Source of the DNA: Nonomuraea deserti
Lineage (GTDB): Bacteria > Actinomycetota > Actinomycetes > Streptosporangiales > Streptosporangiaceae
NCBI RefSeq assembly: GCF_004348685.1
Contig: NZ_SMKO01000011.1
Location: 1 to 64,000, forward strand
Reading direction: 5' to 3'
DNA length: 64,000 nucleotides
Each line of letters starts with the position of its first letter. Position 1 is the stretch's first letter. Positions 21,366 to 29,672 of this stretch are shown one piece after another. The translations under genes and the position numbers were made by a program. The notes under the pieces were generated by a model, which saw only the letters and a program-made list of their open reading frames with translations, was not told the DNA's origin and did not search any database.

Positions 21366-23405
21366 CTAGGGGTGGGGGGTTTCCACGACGACGGTGACCG
21401 CTCCGGGCGCGACGGTGACCGCGCCGTCGTGCCGCACGCCGTCGAACACGCTGACGCCGCTCACCCCCTCGACCGTCACGGGCTCGCCGCCGTGGTTGAT
21501 CAGGAACACGTGGCCGCCCCTGCACACCAGCTCCAGGGTGTCGGGCAGGCCGCGCGGCCGGGACACGTTCGCGTGGTCGAGCACCTGCGCGAGCAGCTCG
21601 CGCAGGCCGGAGACGGGCCCGGCGACAGGGCCGTTGACAGGGCCGTTGACAGGGCCGGTGACGGGAGCGGTGGCGAGGTACCAGGCGGTGCCGGCGCCGA
21701 GGTCGTGGCGGGTGAACGCGGGGTGTCCCGCGTCGGGCCCGGCGGCGAAGGCGCGCACGGTGACCGCGCCGGCCGGGCGGACCCGCTCCGACCAGACGCG
21801 GGCGGTGATGCGTTCCCGGCCGCCCAGCTCGACCGTCTCGTCCTCGCGCAGCGGGTGGAACTCCTCGATCGACAGGCCGAGCAGCTCGCGCAGCGCGCCA
21901 GGGTAGGCGCCCGGGTGGAGGGTGTCGTGCTCGTCGACGATGCCGGAGAAGTACGCAACGAGCAGGTTGCCGCCCGCTTCGACGTACCGGTGCAGGTTCT
22001 TGGCGGAGGCCTCGGTGAGGAGGTACGAGCTGGGCGCGACCACCACCCGATAGCCCGAAATATCGGCGGAAGGGTGGACGAAGTCCACCGTGACATGCTC
22101 CCGCCACAACGCCTCGTAGAAGGCGTCCATCCGCTCCCGGAACGTCAGGTCCACCGACGGCCGCCAGTCCAGCTCCAGCGCCCAGTACGACTCCCAGTCC
22201 CAGACGATCGCCACCTCGGCCCGCACACGGCCGCCCCTGACGCCGGCGAGCGCGCGCAGGTCGGCGCCCAGCCGCACCACCTCGCGCCACTGCGCGGAGT
22301 CGGTCCCGGCGTGCGGGACCAGGCCGGAGTGGAACTTCTCCGCCCCGAACCGCGAGGCCCTCCACTGGAAGAACAGCACGCTGTCCGAGCCCCGGGCGAC
22401 GTGCGCGAGGCTGTTGCGGCGCAGCTCCCCCGGCCGCTTGGCGAGGTTGCGCGGCTGCCAGTTGACCGCGCCCGCCGAGTGCTCCATGAGCATCCACGGC
22501 CCGCCGCCGGCCACCGAGCGCGCCAGGTCTGCGGACATCGCCAGGTCGATGTGGTTGTCGGCCAGCTCGGCCTTCAGGTAGTGGTCGTTGGCGATCACGT
22601 CGACCTCGCGGGCCCACCGCCACAGGTCGGTGGACTTGCAGTTGACGGTGCCGGCGAAGTTCGTGGTCACCGGGATGCCCGGGGTGAGCTCACGCAGGAT
22701 GTCGCGCTGGAGCGCGTAGTGCTCGCGGTGCTGGCCGTCGCTGAAGCGGGCGTAGTCGAGCCGCTGGGCCGGGTTGAGCACCGTGTGGTTGGCGCGCGGG
22801 GCGTCGATCTCGGACCAGTCGGTGTACGTCTGCCCCCAGAACGTGGCTCCCCAGGCGTCGTTCAGTGCCGGGATGTCGCGGTACGTCTGGCGGAGCCAGA
22901 CGCGCCAGGCCGCCACGCTGTGGTCGCAGTAACACTCGCCGAGCGGCGCCCCGTACTCGTTGTGCACGTGCCACATGACCACGGCGGGATGGCCGCGGTA
23001 GTGCTCCCCCAGCGCGCGCACCAGGCGCGCCGTCGCCGCGCGGAAGGCCGGGGCGCTGGAGCAGGCGCTCTGCCTGCCGCCGAACCCGATCCGCGTCCCC
23101 TCCCTGGTCACCGGCAGCACGTCGGGATGCCGGGCGACGAACCAGGCGGGCGGCGCGGCGGTCGGCGTGGCCAGGTCGACCGCGACGCCCGCCTCGTGCA
23201 ACCGGTCGATGACCTCGTCCAGCCAGCCGAACGTGTAGCGCCCCTCCTCGGGCTCCATCAACGCCCACGAGAACATGCCCAGGCTGACGAGGTTGACCCC
23301 GGCCTCGCGCATCAGGGCCACGTCCTCGTCGAGAGTCTCACGCGGCCACTGCTCTGGGTTGTAGTCCCCGCCAAAGGCGATACCGGCAGGACGCTCCGGA
23401 TACAT
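21366..23405 (-). CDS. ganA: GH42 beta-galactosidase of the galactan operon
   Basis: A 679-residue intracellular GH42 enzyme. IAFGGDYNPEQWPRETL opens it, the acid/base Glu is in MWHVHNEYGAP and the nucleophile Glu in WMLMEHSAGAVNW. The zinc-type cysteines ECYCDHS are present. The start is ATG 23405 behind GAGGGG; a longer frame to 23492 would run through the operator and is rejected. It degrades galacto-oligosaccharides released by the co-transcribed GH53. A 12-bp repeat inserts a VxGP-rich stretch before the C-terminal beta domain. Confidence 0.93.
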   Translation of the reverse strand: MYPERPAGIAFGGDYNPEQWPRETLDEDVALMREAGVNLVSLGMFSWALMEPEEGRYTFGWLDEVIDRLHEAGVAVDLATPTAAPPAWFVARHPDVLPVTREGTRIGFGGRQSACSSAPAFRAATARLVRALGEHYRGHPAVVMWHVHNEYGAPLGECYCDHSVAAWRVWLRQTYRDIPALNDAWGATFWGQTYTDWSEIDAPRANHTVLNPAQRLDYARFSDGQHREHYALQRDILRELTPGIPVTTNFAGTVNCKSTDLWRWAREVDVIANDHYLKAELADNHIDLAMSADLARSVAGGGPWMLMEHSAGAVNWQPRNLAKRPGELRRNSLAHVARGSDSVLFFQWRASRFGAEKFHSGLVPHAGTDSAQWREVVRLGADLRALAGVRGGRVRAEVAIVWDWESYWALELDWRPSVDLTFRERMDAFYEALWREHVTVDFVHPSADISGYRVVVAPSSYLLTEASAKNLHRYVEAGGNLLVAYFSGIVDEHDTLHPGAYPGALRELLGLSIEEFHPLREDETVELGGRERITARVWSERVRPAGAVTVRAFAAGPDAGHPAFTRHDLGAGTAWYLATAPVTGPVNGPVNGPVAGPVSGLRELLAQVLDHANVSRPRGLPDTLELVCRGGHVFLINHGGEPVTVEGVSGVSVFDGVRHDGAVTVAPGAVTVVVETPHP
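21612..21671 (-). repeat. 12-bp in-frame tandem repeat in the galactan GH42 gene
   Basis: Five 12-bp units, consensus GACAGGGCCGTT (two exact, three diverged), encode Gly-Pro-Val-x repeats in the minus-strand gene. They fall in a linker before the C-terminal domain, away from the active site. Confidence 0.85.
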
Positions 23406-23425
23406 CCATCCCCCTCGATAAGATT

Positions 23426-23441
23426 CTGTGAACGTGCACAG
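23426..23441 (-). promoter_or_regulatory. Operator CTGTGAACGTGCACAG upstream of the GH42-GH53 operon
   Basis: A 16-bp imperfect LacI-type palindrome lies 20 bp upstream of the GH42 start. It is the exact reverse complement of 23561-23576, so the divergent transcription units carry the same site in mirror arrangement. Confidence 0.75.
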
Positions 23442-23532
23442 TAAGGCACGCTTCGGAACAAGGGAACTGTCCCCTGCAAATTCCTGCAACACAGCGGCGA
23501 ATGGCGAAGGTTAACGAGAGCGTAACAACCCC

Positions 23533-23576
23533 TTGACGGTGATTTCCGCCCTCCTCCACTCTGTGCACGTTCACAG
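23533..23576 (+). promoter_or_regulatory. Promoter and operator CTGTGCACGTTCACAG for the galactan importer
   Basis: TTGACG (23533-23538), 18 bp and CACTCT (23557-23562) form a plausible promoter whose -10 box overlaps the 16-bp operator at 23561-23576. The mirror copy at 23426-23441 is 120 bp away, so DNA looping by one LacI tetramer is possible. The likely regulator is the LacI protein at 26686-27681. Confidence 0.7.
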
Positions 23577-23595
23577 AGCATTCTGGAGGTACGCA

Positions 23596-24924
23596 ATGCG
23601 CACCAACCGCCTTGGAGCAGCCCTGGCCGTCGCACTCACGGTGACCTGCATGTCCGGCGCCCTCGTGAGCTGCGGGTCCGACGAGCCCGCCGAGAGCCCC
23701 GAGGCGGCGCCGGCCACGGCCGCTCCCCAGGGTCCCGCCAAGCTCACGTACTGGACCTGGGCCCCGAACATGGACAAGATCGTCAAAGTCTGGAACGACG
23801 CCAACCCCGACATTCAGGTGACGGTCAGCAAGCAGGCCGGCGGCGACGACGCGGCCGCGAAATACCTCACGGCCGCCAAGGCCGGCAACCCGCCCGACCT
23901 GGTGCAGGCCGAATACCAGCACCTGCCGTCGTTCATCGCCGCCGACGCCGTGGCCGACCTCAAGACCGAGACCGCGCCGATCAAGGGCGAGTTCTCCGAG
24001 GGCCTGTGGAACCTCGTCACCCTCGGCACCGACGCGGTGTACGGCATCCCGCAGGACAGCGGCCCGATGATGCTCTTCTACCGCAAGGACCTCTTCGACA
24101 AGCACGGCATCGAGGTCCCGGAGACCTGGCAGGAGTACGCCGAGGCGGCCCGCACGGTGCGCAAGAAGGACCCCAAGGCCTACCTGGGCACCTTCTCCAG
24201 CAAGGATCCGGGAGCGTTCACAGGGCTCGCGCAGCAGGCCGGCGCGCAGTGGTGGTCGATCAGCGGCGAGTCGTGGAAGGTCGACGTCGCCGACGAGCCC
24301 ACCAGGAAGGTCGCCGACTACTGGGGCGGCCTGGTCAAGGAGGACGCCATCGACGACGTCCCGTACTTCACCCCTGAATGGAACAAGGCGCTCAACGACG
24401 GCAGGCTGCTGACCTGGCCGTCGGCCGTGTGGGCGCCGGGCGTGTTGTCGAGCAACGCGCCCAAGGCCAAGGGCAAGTGGGCGGTCGCGCCGCTCCCCCA
24501 GTGGAACGCCGGCGAGAACTTCAGCGGCTTCTGGGGCGGCTCCTCCACCGCCGTGTCGGCCAGGACGCCGCACAAGGCCGCCGCAGCGAAGTTCGCCACG
24601 TGGCTCAACACCGACCCGAAGGCCATCGACCTGCTCGTCAAGGAGGCCGCGATCTACCCGGCCACCACCAAGGCGCAGTCGGCGCTGGGCGAGGCGCCCG
24701 AGTACTTCTCCAACCAGCCCGACTTCTGGCAGCAGGCCGCCGCCGTGTCCGCGGGGGCGCGCGGCTTCACCTTCGGGCCGAACGTCGGCGTGACGTACAA
24801 CGCCTTCAAGGACGGCTTCGACAAGGCGCTGCAGGACGGCACTCCGTTCTCCGCGGCCGTGCAGGCCATGCAGGACGCCACGGTCGCCGACATGCGCAAG
24901 TCCGGCTTCCAGATCGCGTCATGA
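23596..24924 (+). CDS. Sugar ABC transporter substrate-binding lipoprotein (galactan island)
   Basis: A 442-residue family-1 extracellular solute-binding protein. The lipoprotein signal ends in LVSCGSD with C28-like lipobox cysteine. KLTYWTWAPNMDKIVKVWNDANPDIQV starts the mature sugar-binding fold. It would capture galacto-oligosaccharides outside the membrane and deliver them to the two permeases. The start ATG 23596 follows TGGAGG; the upstream frame would include the operator. It overlaps permease 1 as ATGA. The ATPase is missing, as usual where one MsiK-type ATPase serves many importers. Confidence 0.92.
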   Translation: MRTNRLGAALAVALTVTCMSGALVSCGSDEPAESPEAAPATAAPQGPAKLTYWTWAPNMDKIVKVWNDANPDIQVTVSKQAGGDDAAAKYLTAAKAGNPPDLVQAEYQHLPSFIAADAVADLKTETAPIKGEFSEGLWNLVTLGTDAVYGIPQDSGPMMLFYRKDLFDKHGIEVPETWQEYAEAARTVRKKDPKAYLGTFSSKDPGAFTGLAQQAGAQWWSISGESWKVDVADEPTRKVADYWGGLVKEDAIDDVPYFTPEWNKALNDGRLLTWPSAVWAPGVLSSNAPKAKGKWAVAPLPQWNAGENFSGFWGGSSTAVSARTPHKAAAAKFATWLNTDPKAIDLLVKEAAIYPATTKAQSALGEAPEYFSNQPDFWQQAAAVSAGARGFTFGPNVGVTYNAFKDGFDKALQDGTPFSAAVQAMQDATVADMRKSGFQIAS

Positions 24925-25805
24925 AGCGGTCGGCAAGGGGCGCGTGGCCGTACCTGTTCCTGACCCCCGCGATCGTGTTGTTCACGCTCTTCCTCGCGGT
25001 GCCCATCGCCTACACCGTCTACCTGGCCATGCGCCGGACCAGGGTGTCGGGGCTGGGGCTCGGGAAGGGCGCGCGGCGCGAGGTCTTCGTCGGGTTCGAC
25101 AACTTCGCCGCCGCCCTGGCCGACGCCGAGTTGTGGCAGGGCTGGCTGCGGGTGCTCGGCTACGGCGCGCTGGTGCTGGGCGTGATGCTCGGCCTGGCGC
25201 TGCTGTTCGCCCTGCTGCTGGACTCCGCGCGGGTGCGGCTGGCCCGCTTCTCCCGGATCGCGATCTTCCTGCCGTACGCGGTGCCGGGGGTGGCCGCCAC
25301 CCTGCTGTGGGGCTTCCTCTACCTGCCCTCGCTCAGCCCGATCAGGGCCGTCCTGGACGTCGACTACCTGGGCGCGACCACCGTCACGTACTCCATGGCG
25401 AACGTGGCGGTGTGGGGCGGGGTCGGCTTCAACATGCTCGTGCTCTACACCGCGCTCCGGGCGATCCCCCGCGACCTGTACGAGGCCGCGCGGCTCGACG
25501 GCGCCTCCGAGGTGCAGATCGCGCTCCGGGTCAAGATCCCGATGCTGACCCCCGCGATCGTCCTCACCACGGTGTTCTCGATCATCGCGACCATCCAGGT
25601 GTTCACCGAGCCCACCGCGCTCCGGCCGCTGACGAACACGATCAGCTCCACGTGGAGCCCGCTCATGAAGGTCTACCGCGACGCGTTCGTCACCGGCGAC
25701 CTGTACTCGGCCGCCGCCACCTCGATCGTCATCGCGGCGATCTCTCTCGTCCTGTCGTTCGGGTTCCTGCGCGTGGTCCGCGACCGCGCCTTCAGGGAGG
25801 GCTGA
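24921..25805 (+). CDS. Sugar ABC transporter permease (MalF type)
   Basis: A 294-residue inner-membrane permease with six predicted helices. After an RGAWPYLFLTPAIVLFTLFLAVP first helix, the EAA loop appears as LYEAARLDGASEVQIALRVKIPMLTPA, which contacts the ATPase. It overlaps the binding-protein gene by ATGA and permease 2 by one base, so subunits are made in fixed ratio. Confidence 0.92.
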   Translation: MKRSARGAWPYLFLTPAIVLFTLFLAVPIAYTVYLAMRRTRVSGLGLGKGARREVFVGFDNFAAALADAELWQGWLRVLGYGALVLGVMLGLALLFALLLDSARVRLARFSRIAIFLPYAVPGVAATLLWGFLYLPSLSPIRAVLDVDYLGATTVTYSMANVAVWGGVGFNMLVLYTALRAIPRDLYEAARLDGASEVQIALRVKIPMLTPAIVLTTVFSIIATIQVFTEPTALRPLTNTISSTWSPLMKVYRDAFVTGDLYSAAATSIVIAAISLVLSFGFLRVVRDRAFREG

Positions 25806-26689
25806 TGGCCGGGGTCACCGCCGCCACCGCACACCGCCGCCGCGCGCACGGCGCGTCGGCGAGCAGGCCGTGGGGGGTGGCGCCCACGGCGCTGCTCCTC
25901 CTCGGCGCGATCTACTGCCTGTTCCCCGTGTTCTGGGTGCTGATCGCGGCCACCAAGTCGCCCGGCGAGCTTTTCAGCACCTCGACGCTCTCCTTCGGCA
26001 CCGGCTTCTTCGACAACGTCGCGGAGCTGTTCGCCTACCGCGACGGGGTGTTCTGGCTCTGGGCGGCCAACACGCTGATCTACGCGGGCGGCGGCGCGCT
26101 GCTGTCGACCGCCGTCTCGGCCGTCTCGGGGTACGCGCTGGCGAAATACCGCTTCCCCGGCCGGAACGCGATCTTCAACCTGCTCATCGGCGGCATCCTC
26201 GTGCCCGCCGTGGTGCTGGCCATCCCGCAGTATCTGCTGTTCTCCGAGATCGGCCTGGCCGACAGCCACTGGGCCGTGCTGCTGCCGCAGATCCTGCACC
26301 CGTACGGCATCTATCTGGCCCGCGTCTACGCGGCCGCGGCGATCCCCGACTCGCTGCTGGAGGCCGGGCGGATCGACGGGGCCGGCGAGTGGCACCTGAT
26401 GTCGCGGGTCGCGCTGCCGCTCATGGTGCCGGGCATGGTGACGATCTTCCTGTTCCAGTTCGTGGCCATCTGGAACAACTTCCTCCTGCCGTTCATCATG
26501 CTCGGCGACGACGGCAAGTTCCCGCTCACCGTCGGCCTCTACACGCTGCTGGCGGCCGGGGCCAACCAGCCGGCCCTCTACAACCTGATCCTCACGGGCG
26601 CGCTGCTGTCGATCGTGCCCTTGATCGCGCTCTTCCTCACGATGCAGCGATACTGGAAGACCGACCTGTCCTCCGGAGCCGTCAAGTGA
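25805..26689 (+). CDS. Sugar ABC transporter permease (MalG type)
   Basis: A 294-residue permease with six predicted helices. The first begins WGVAPTALLLLGAIYCLFPVFW. The EAA loop LLEAGRIDGAGEWHLMSRVALPLMVPG contacts the ATPase. It pairs with the preceding MalF-type permease and ends in the usual KTDLSSGAVK tail. Its stop overlaps the GTG of the LacI gene (GTGA), so regulator and transporter are co-expressed. Confidence 0.92.
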   Translation: MAGVTAATAHRRRAHGASASRPWGVAPTALLLLGAIYCLFPVFWVLIAATKSPGELFSTSTLSFGTGFFDNVAELFAYRDGVFWLWAANTLIYAGGGALLSTAVSAVSGYALAKYRFPGRNAIFNLLIGGILVPAVVLAIPQYLLFSEIGLADSHWAVLLPQILHPYGIYLARVYAAAAIPDSLLEAGRIDGAGEWHLMSRVALPLMVPGMVTIFLFQFVAIWNNFLLPFIMLGDDGKFPLTVGLYTLLAAGANQPALYNLILTGALLSIVPLIALFLTMQRYWKTDLSSGAVK

Positions 26690-27681
26690 AACGCCCTACG
26701 ATCCACGATGTCGCCGCCGCCGCGGGCGTGTCCCGCGGCACGGTGTCCCGCCTGCTCAACGGCGACAAATACGTGAGCCCGGCGGCGCGCGTGGCCATCG
26801 AGAGGGCGATCTCGGAGACCGGCTACATCGTCAACCGGGCCGCCCGCAGCCTGGTCACGCAGCGCACCGGCTCGGTCGTGATGGTGTTGTCGGAGCCGTA
26901 CGAGAAGTTGTTCGAGGACCCCAACTACAGCACGCTCATCCGGGTCTCGATCAAGATGCTGGCCGAGCGCGACCTGTCGTTGGTCATGATGCTGGCCGGC
27001 GACGCGGCCGAGCGCGAGCGGGTGGTCCGCTTCGTGCGCGGCGGCCACGCCGACGGCGTGCTGCTGGTCTCGACGCACGCGGGCGACCCCCTTGTGGAGG
27101 CGCTCGGCTCCGGGCCGCCCGCCGTCTCCTGCGGCGCCGTCATCGGCCACGAGAGCGTCATCCCGTACGCGGCCGCCGACGAGCGGCTCGGCGCCCGCCA
27201 GATGACCGAATACTTCGTCGCCCAGGGCCGCAGGCGCATCGCCATGATCACCGGGCCGATGGACACTCCGGGCGGCATCCAGCGGCTGGAGGGGTTCGCC
27301 GAGGTGCTGGGCCGCAGGGCCACCTCGAAGCTGATCGCGCACGGCGACTGGACCCAGGCCAGCGGCGAGCGGGCGATGGCCGGTCTGCTGGAGCGCACGC
27401 CCGACATCGACGCCGTCTTCGTGGCCTCCGACTTGATGGCGGCGGGCGCGCTGGCGGCGCTGCGGGCGGCCGGCCGCAGCGTGCCGGAGGACGTGGCGGT
27501 GGGCGGGTTCGACGACTCCTCGGTGGCCGTCTCCACCCATCCGCCGCTGACCACGATCCGCCAGCCGCTGACCGAAATGGCGCAGGAGACCATCCGCCTG
27601 CTGCTGGCGCTCATCGACGGGGCGGGGCACCTCGAGCCGGTGATCCTGCCCACCGAACTCGTGATCCGCGAGTCCGCCTGA
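26686..27681 (+). CDS. LacI family regulator of the galactan island
   Basis: A 331-residue LacI/GalR repressor. The helix-turn-helix TIHDVAAAAGVSRGTVSRLLNG is at the N-terminus, with hinge YIVNRAARSLVTQR and effector domain beyond. Its GTG overlaps the permease stop. The matched palindromes at 23426-23441 and 23561-23576 are its likely targets, giving control of both divergent units. The inducer is presumably galactobiose or a longer galacto-oligosaccharide, as for GanR in Bacillus; that is inference from context. Confidence 0.9.
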   Translation: MKRPTIHDVAAAAGVSRGTVSRLLNGDKYVSPAARVAIERAISETGYIVNRAARSLVTQRTGSVVMVLSEPYEKLFEDPNYSTLIRVSIKMLAERDLSLVMMLAGDAAERERVVRFVRGGHADGVLLVSTHAGDPLVEALGSGPPAVSCGAVIGHESVIPYAAADERLGARQMTEYFVAQGRRRIAMITGPMDTPGGIQRLEGFAEVLGRRATSKLIAHGDWTQASGERAMAGLLERTPDIDAVFVASDLMAAGALAALRAAGRSVPEDVAVGGFDDSSVAVSTHPPLTTIRQPLTEMAQETIRLLLALIDGAGHLEPVILPTELVIRESA

Positions 27682-27810
27682 CGCTCCTGACAATGCTGTT
27701 GACTGTCCTTTACCCCACGTGTACCCGAAGTGGCGAAAAGCCGTAAATATCGTCAATACAGCAGTATGATCGCGCCAGTCGTCTTCGCGACGTTTCCGAA
27801 GGAGCCGACG

Positions 27811-28641
27811 ATGGCCGAGAGCGAGCCGGAACGCCCGCCGCGGGACGTGGACACCACGAGGCCCAGCGTCTCCCGCGTCTACGACTTCATGCTCGGCGGC
27901 AAGGACAACTACGAGGCCGACCGCGAGCTCGCGCGGCTGGCGCTCGAGGTCGCCCCCGACGCGCCCGAGGCTGCGCAGGCCAACAGGGAGTTCCTCAAGC
28001 GGGTGGTCCGCCATCTGGCCGCCGAAGCCGGCATCCGCCAGTTCCTGGACCTCGGCTCCGGCCTGCCGACCCGGGGCAACGTGCACGAGATCGCCCAGGC
28101 CTCCGCCCCCGGCACGCGCGTGGTCTACGTCGACCACGACCCGATCGTCCTGGTGCACGGCCGCGCGCTGCTCGCCGTGGACGACACCACCACCGTGGTC
28201 GAGGCCGACATCCGCGAGCCCGAGGGGATCGCCGACCACCCCGAGATCAGGAAGCTCATCGACTTCGGCGAGCCGGTGGGGCTGCTCATGTTCGCGATCC
28301 TGCACCATCTGACGGACGCGGAGAACCCGGCGGGGATCGCCGCCAGGATGGTGTCCCGCCTGGCGCCCGGCAGCTTCCTGGCCGTCTCCCACTTCTGCAA
28401 CCCCGGCCAGGCGCACCCCGAGGTGTCCAGGCAGGCGTACACGGCGGAGAAGCTCTTCAACCAGCACCTGGGCGCCGGGCGGTGGCGCACCCGTGAGGAG
28501 ATTCTCGCCTGCTTCGACGGGCTGGACATCCTGGAGCCCGGCCTCGTGCCCCTGCCGGAATGGCGGCCGGACCCCGGTGACCAGGCGGAGCCCGGCATCA
28601 CGTACCACACCTTCGTCGGAGCGGTGGCCCGCAAGCCCTGA
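27811..28641 (+). CDS. SAM-dependent methyltransferase, DUF574/Methyltransf_19 family (copy 2)
   Basis: A 276-residue protein with the same block order as the copy at 16476-17306: PSVSRVYDFMLGGKDNYEADR, IRQFLDLGSGLPTRGNVH, VVYVDHDPIVLVHGRALL and VSHFCNPGQAHPEVSRQAY. ATG 27811 sits 7 bases after AAGGAG; an upstream ATG at 27730 lacks an SD. The 129-bp upstream gap is unusually AT-rich for this genome and holds a TATGAT (27765-27770), a possible -10 box. The substrate is unknown. Confidence 0.9.
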   Translation: MAESEPERPPRDVDTTRPSVSRVYDFMLGGKDNYEADRELARLALEVAPDAPEAAQANREFLKRVVRHLAAEAGIRQFLDLGSGLPTRGNVHEIAQASAPGTRVVYVDHDPIVLVHGRALLAVDDTTTVVEADIREPEGIADHPEIRKLIDFGEPVGLLMFAILHHLTDAENPAGIAARMVSRLAPGSFLAVSHFCNPGQAHPEVSRQAYTAEKLFNQHLGAGRWRTREEILACFDGLDILEPGLVPLPEWRPDPGDQAEPGITYHTFVGAVARKP

Positions 28642-28663
28642 CGCCCTCCGCCACGGCGCCGGC

Positions 28664-29035
28664 TCAGTCGATCACGGGAAGGCTCAGGCCGGTGGCCAGC
28701 GCGTCCCGGAGCACCGGCACGTCAGGGGCGAACAGCGGCTCGGGCAGCGAGCCGGGGGCGAACCAGCGGAGCTCGGCGGCTTCCCCGTCGCCGCTGCCCG
28801 TGGAGATGCCGAGCAGGCCGTCGATGCGGGCCTCCCAGCCGGTCTCCTCCCTGCACTCGCGCAGGGCGGCCTCGCTCCACGACTCGCCCGGCTCCAGGCC
28901 TCCGCCCGGGACGCCCCACGTGGCGTCCTCCGCGCGCCGCATGAGCAGGATGCGGCCGCCGGCGTCCCTGAGCACGATGCCGGCGGTGACCCTGACGGTG
29001 GCTCCGGCCGGGTCACCGGGTTCCGTGGTCTCCAT
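28664..29035 (-). CDS. Short Nudix hydrolase
   Basis: A 123-residue Nudix-fold protein that would hydrolyse a nucleoside-diphosphate-linked compound. The Nudix box is complete, G-x5-E-x7-REUxEExGU, in GGLEPGESWSEAALRECREE plus TGW at about residues 46-68. After it, GLLGISTGSGDGEAAELRWF joins the box almost directly to the last strand. Relatives usually have about 30 more residues here, so two central strands seem to be missing. It may be a compact form or an in-frame deletion with reduced activity. AAGGAT precedes the ATG. It converges with the methyltransferase. Confidence 0.8.
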   Translation of the reverse strand: METTEPGDPAGATVRVTAGIVLRDAGGRILLMRRAEDATWGVPGGGLEPGESWSEAALRECREETGWEARIDGLLGISTGSGDGEAAELRWFAPGSLPEPLFAPDVPVLRDALATGLSLPVID

Positions 29036-29202
29036 GCGGGAGGATCCTTCGTTCGACGGTCGTCGATGCGTTCGCGGGGCACCCGGCCCGGGACGAGATC
29101 GCCCCTCGCGACTTTACCGCCGCGTACGCGGCCCGCCCTCCGCACACCGAGGCCGCCCATCCGGCAGAACAGGACACGGCGCGGTGGCCGGCCCGCCTCT
29201 GA

Positions 29203-29580
29203 TCAGAGCGCGCCCGCGTAGACCCAGCGCCCGTCCAGGCGGACGAACCTGCTGTGCTCCTCCATCTCCCCCGCCCGCCCGCGTTCGACGTAGTGGGCAC
29301 GGAACCGTACGGTGCCCTCGGCGTGCACGACGCTGCCGCCGGTGGTCTCCAGCACCTCCAGCCGCACCCAGCGCACCTTCCTGTCGAGACCGGCGCGCGC
29401 CGGGCGTGCGGAGGGGTGCCAGGTGCGCAGCAGGTAGGCCTCGTCCCCCATCCCGAACGCGGTGAAGCGCGACCTCATGAGCTGCTCGGCGGTGGCGGCG
29501 GCCGCCTCGCCCCGGTGGAGCCTGCCGCAGCAGTCCTGGTAGGGGGCGGGCAGGCCGCAGAGGCAGGAACGTGGAGCCAT
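29203..29580 (-). CDS. YchJ-like SEC-C motif protein
   Basis: A 125-residue UPF0225/YchJ family protein. The N-terminal SEC-C-like cysteine cluster CLCGLPAPYQDCCGRLH probably binds zinc, followed by an NTF2-like domain with LMRSRFTAFGMGDEAYLLRTWHPS and VRFRAHYVE. The molecular role is unknown. The start is ATG 29580; extra residues upstream would be low-complexity Arg/Gly translation of repeat DNA. A perfect palindrome CTCTGATCAGAG covers its stop codon. Confidence 0.85.
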   Translation of the reverse strand: MAPRSCLCGLPAPYQDCCGRLHRGEAAAATAEQLMRSRFTAFGMGDEAYLLRTWHPSARPARAGLDRKVRWVRLEVLETTGGSVVHAEGTVRFRAHYVERGRAGEMEEHSRFVRLDGRWVYAGAL

Positions 29581-29594
29581 GCGCCCTATTGTGC

Positions 29595-29672
29595 CGCCCG
29601 CGCGCCCTACCCGAGCAGCCCCGCCGCCCGCGCGCCCTCGCCGGACCGCCTCCCCGCGTGCCCTACCCGAGC
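29595..29672. repeat. Duplicated sirtuin gene tail and GCGCCCT repeats
   Basis: CGTGCCCTACCCGAGC (29657-29672) contains the minus-strand stop of the Sir2 gene. A 15/16 copy lies 56 bp further downstream at 29601-29616. CCGCCCGCGCGCCCT also occurs twice (29595-29609 and 29624-29638), so the whole YchJ-Sir2 spacer is repeat-derived. Confidence 0.75.

Noticed and set aside
29198-29209. CTCTGATCAGAG as terminator or operator
   Set aside because: It is a perfect palindrome without a loop and covers the YchJ stop codon; no promoter is nearby, so it is left as a coincidence.
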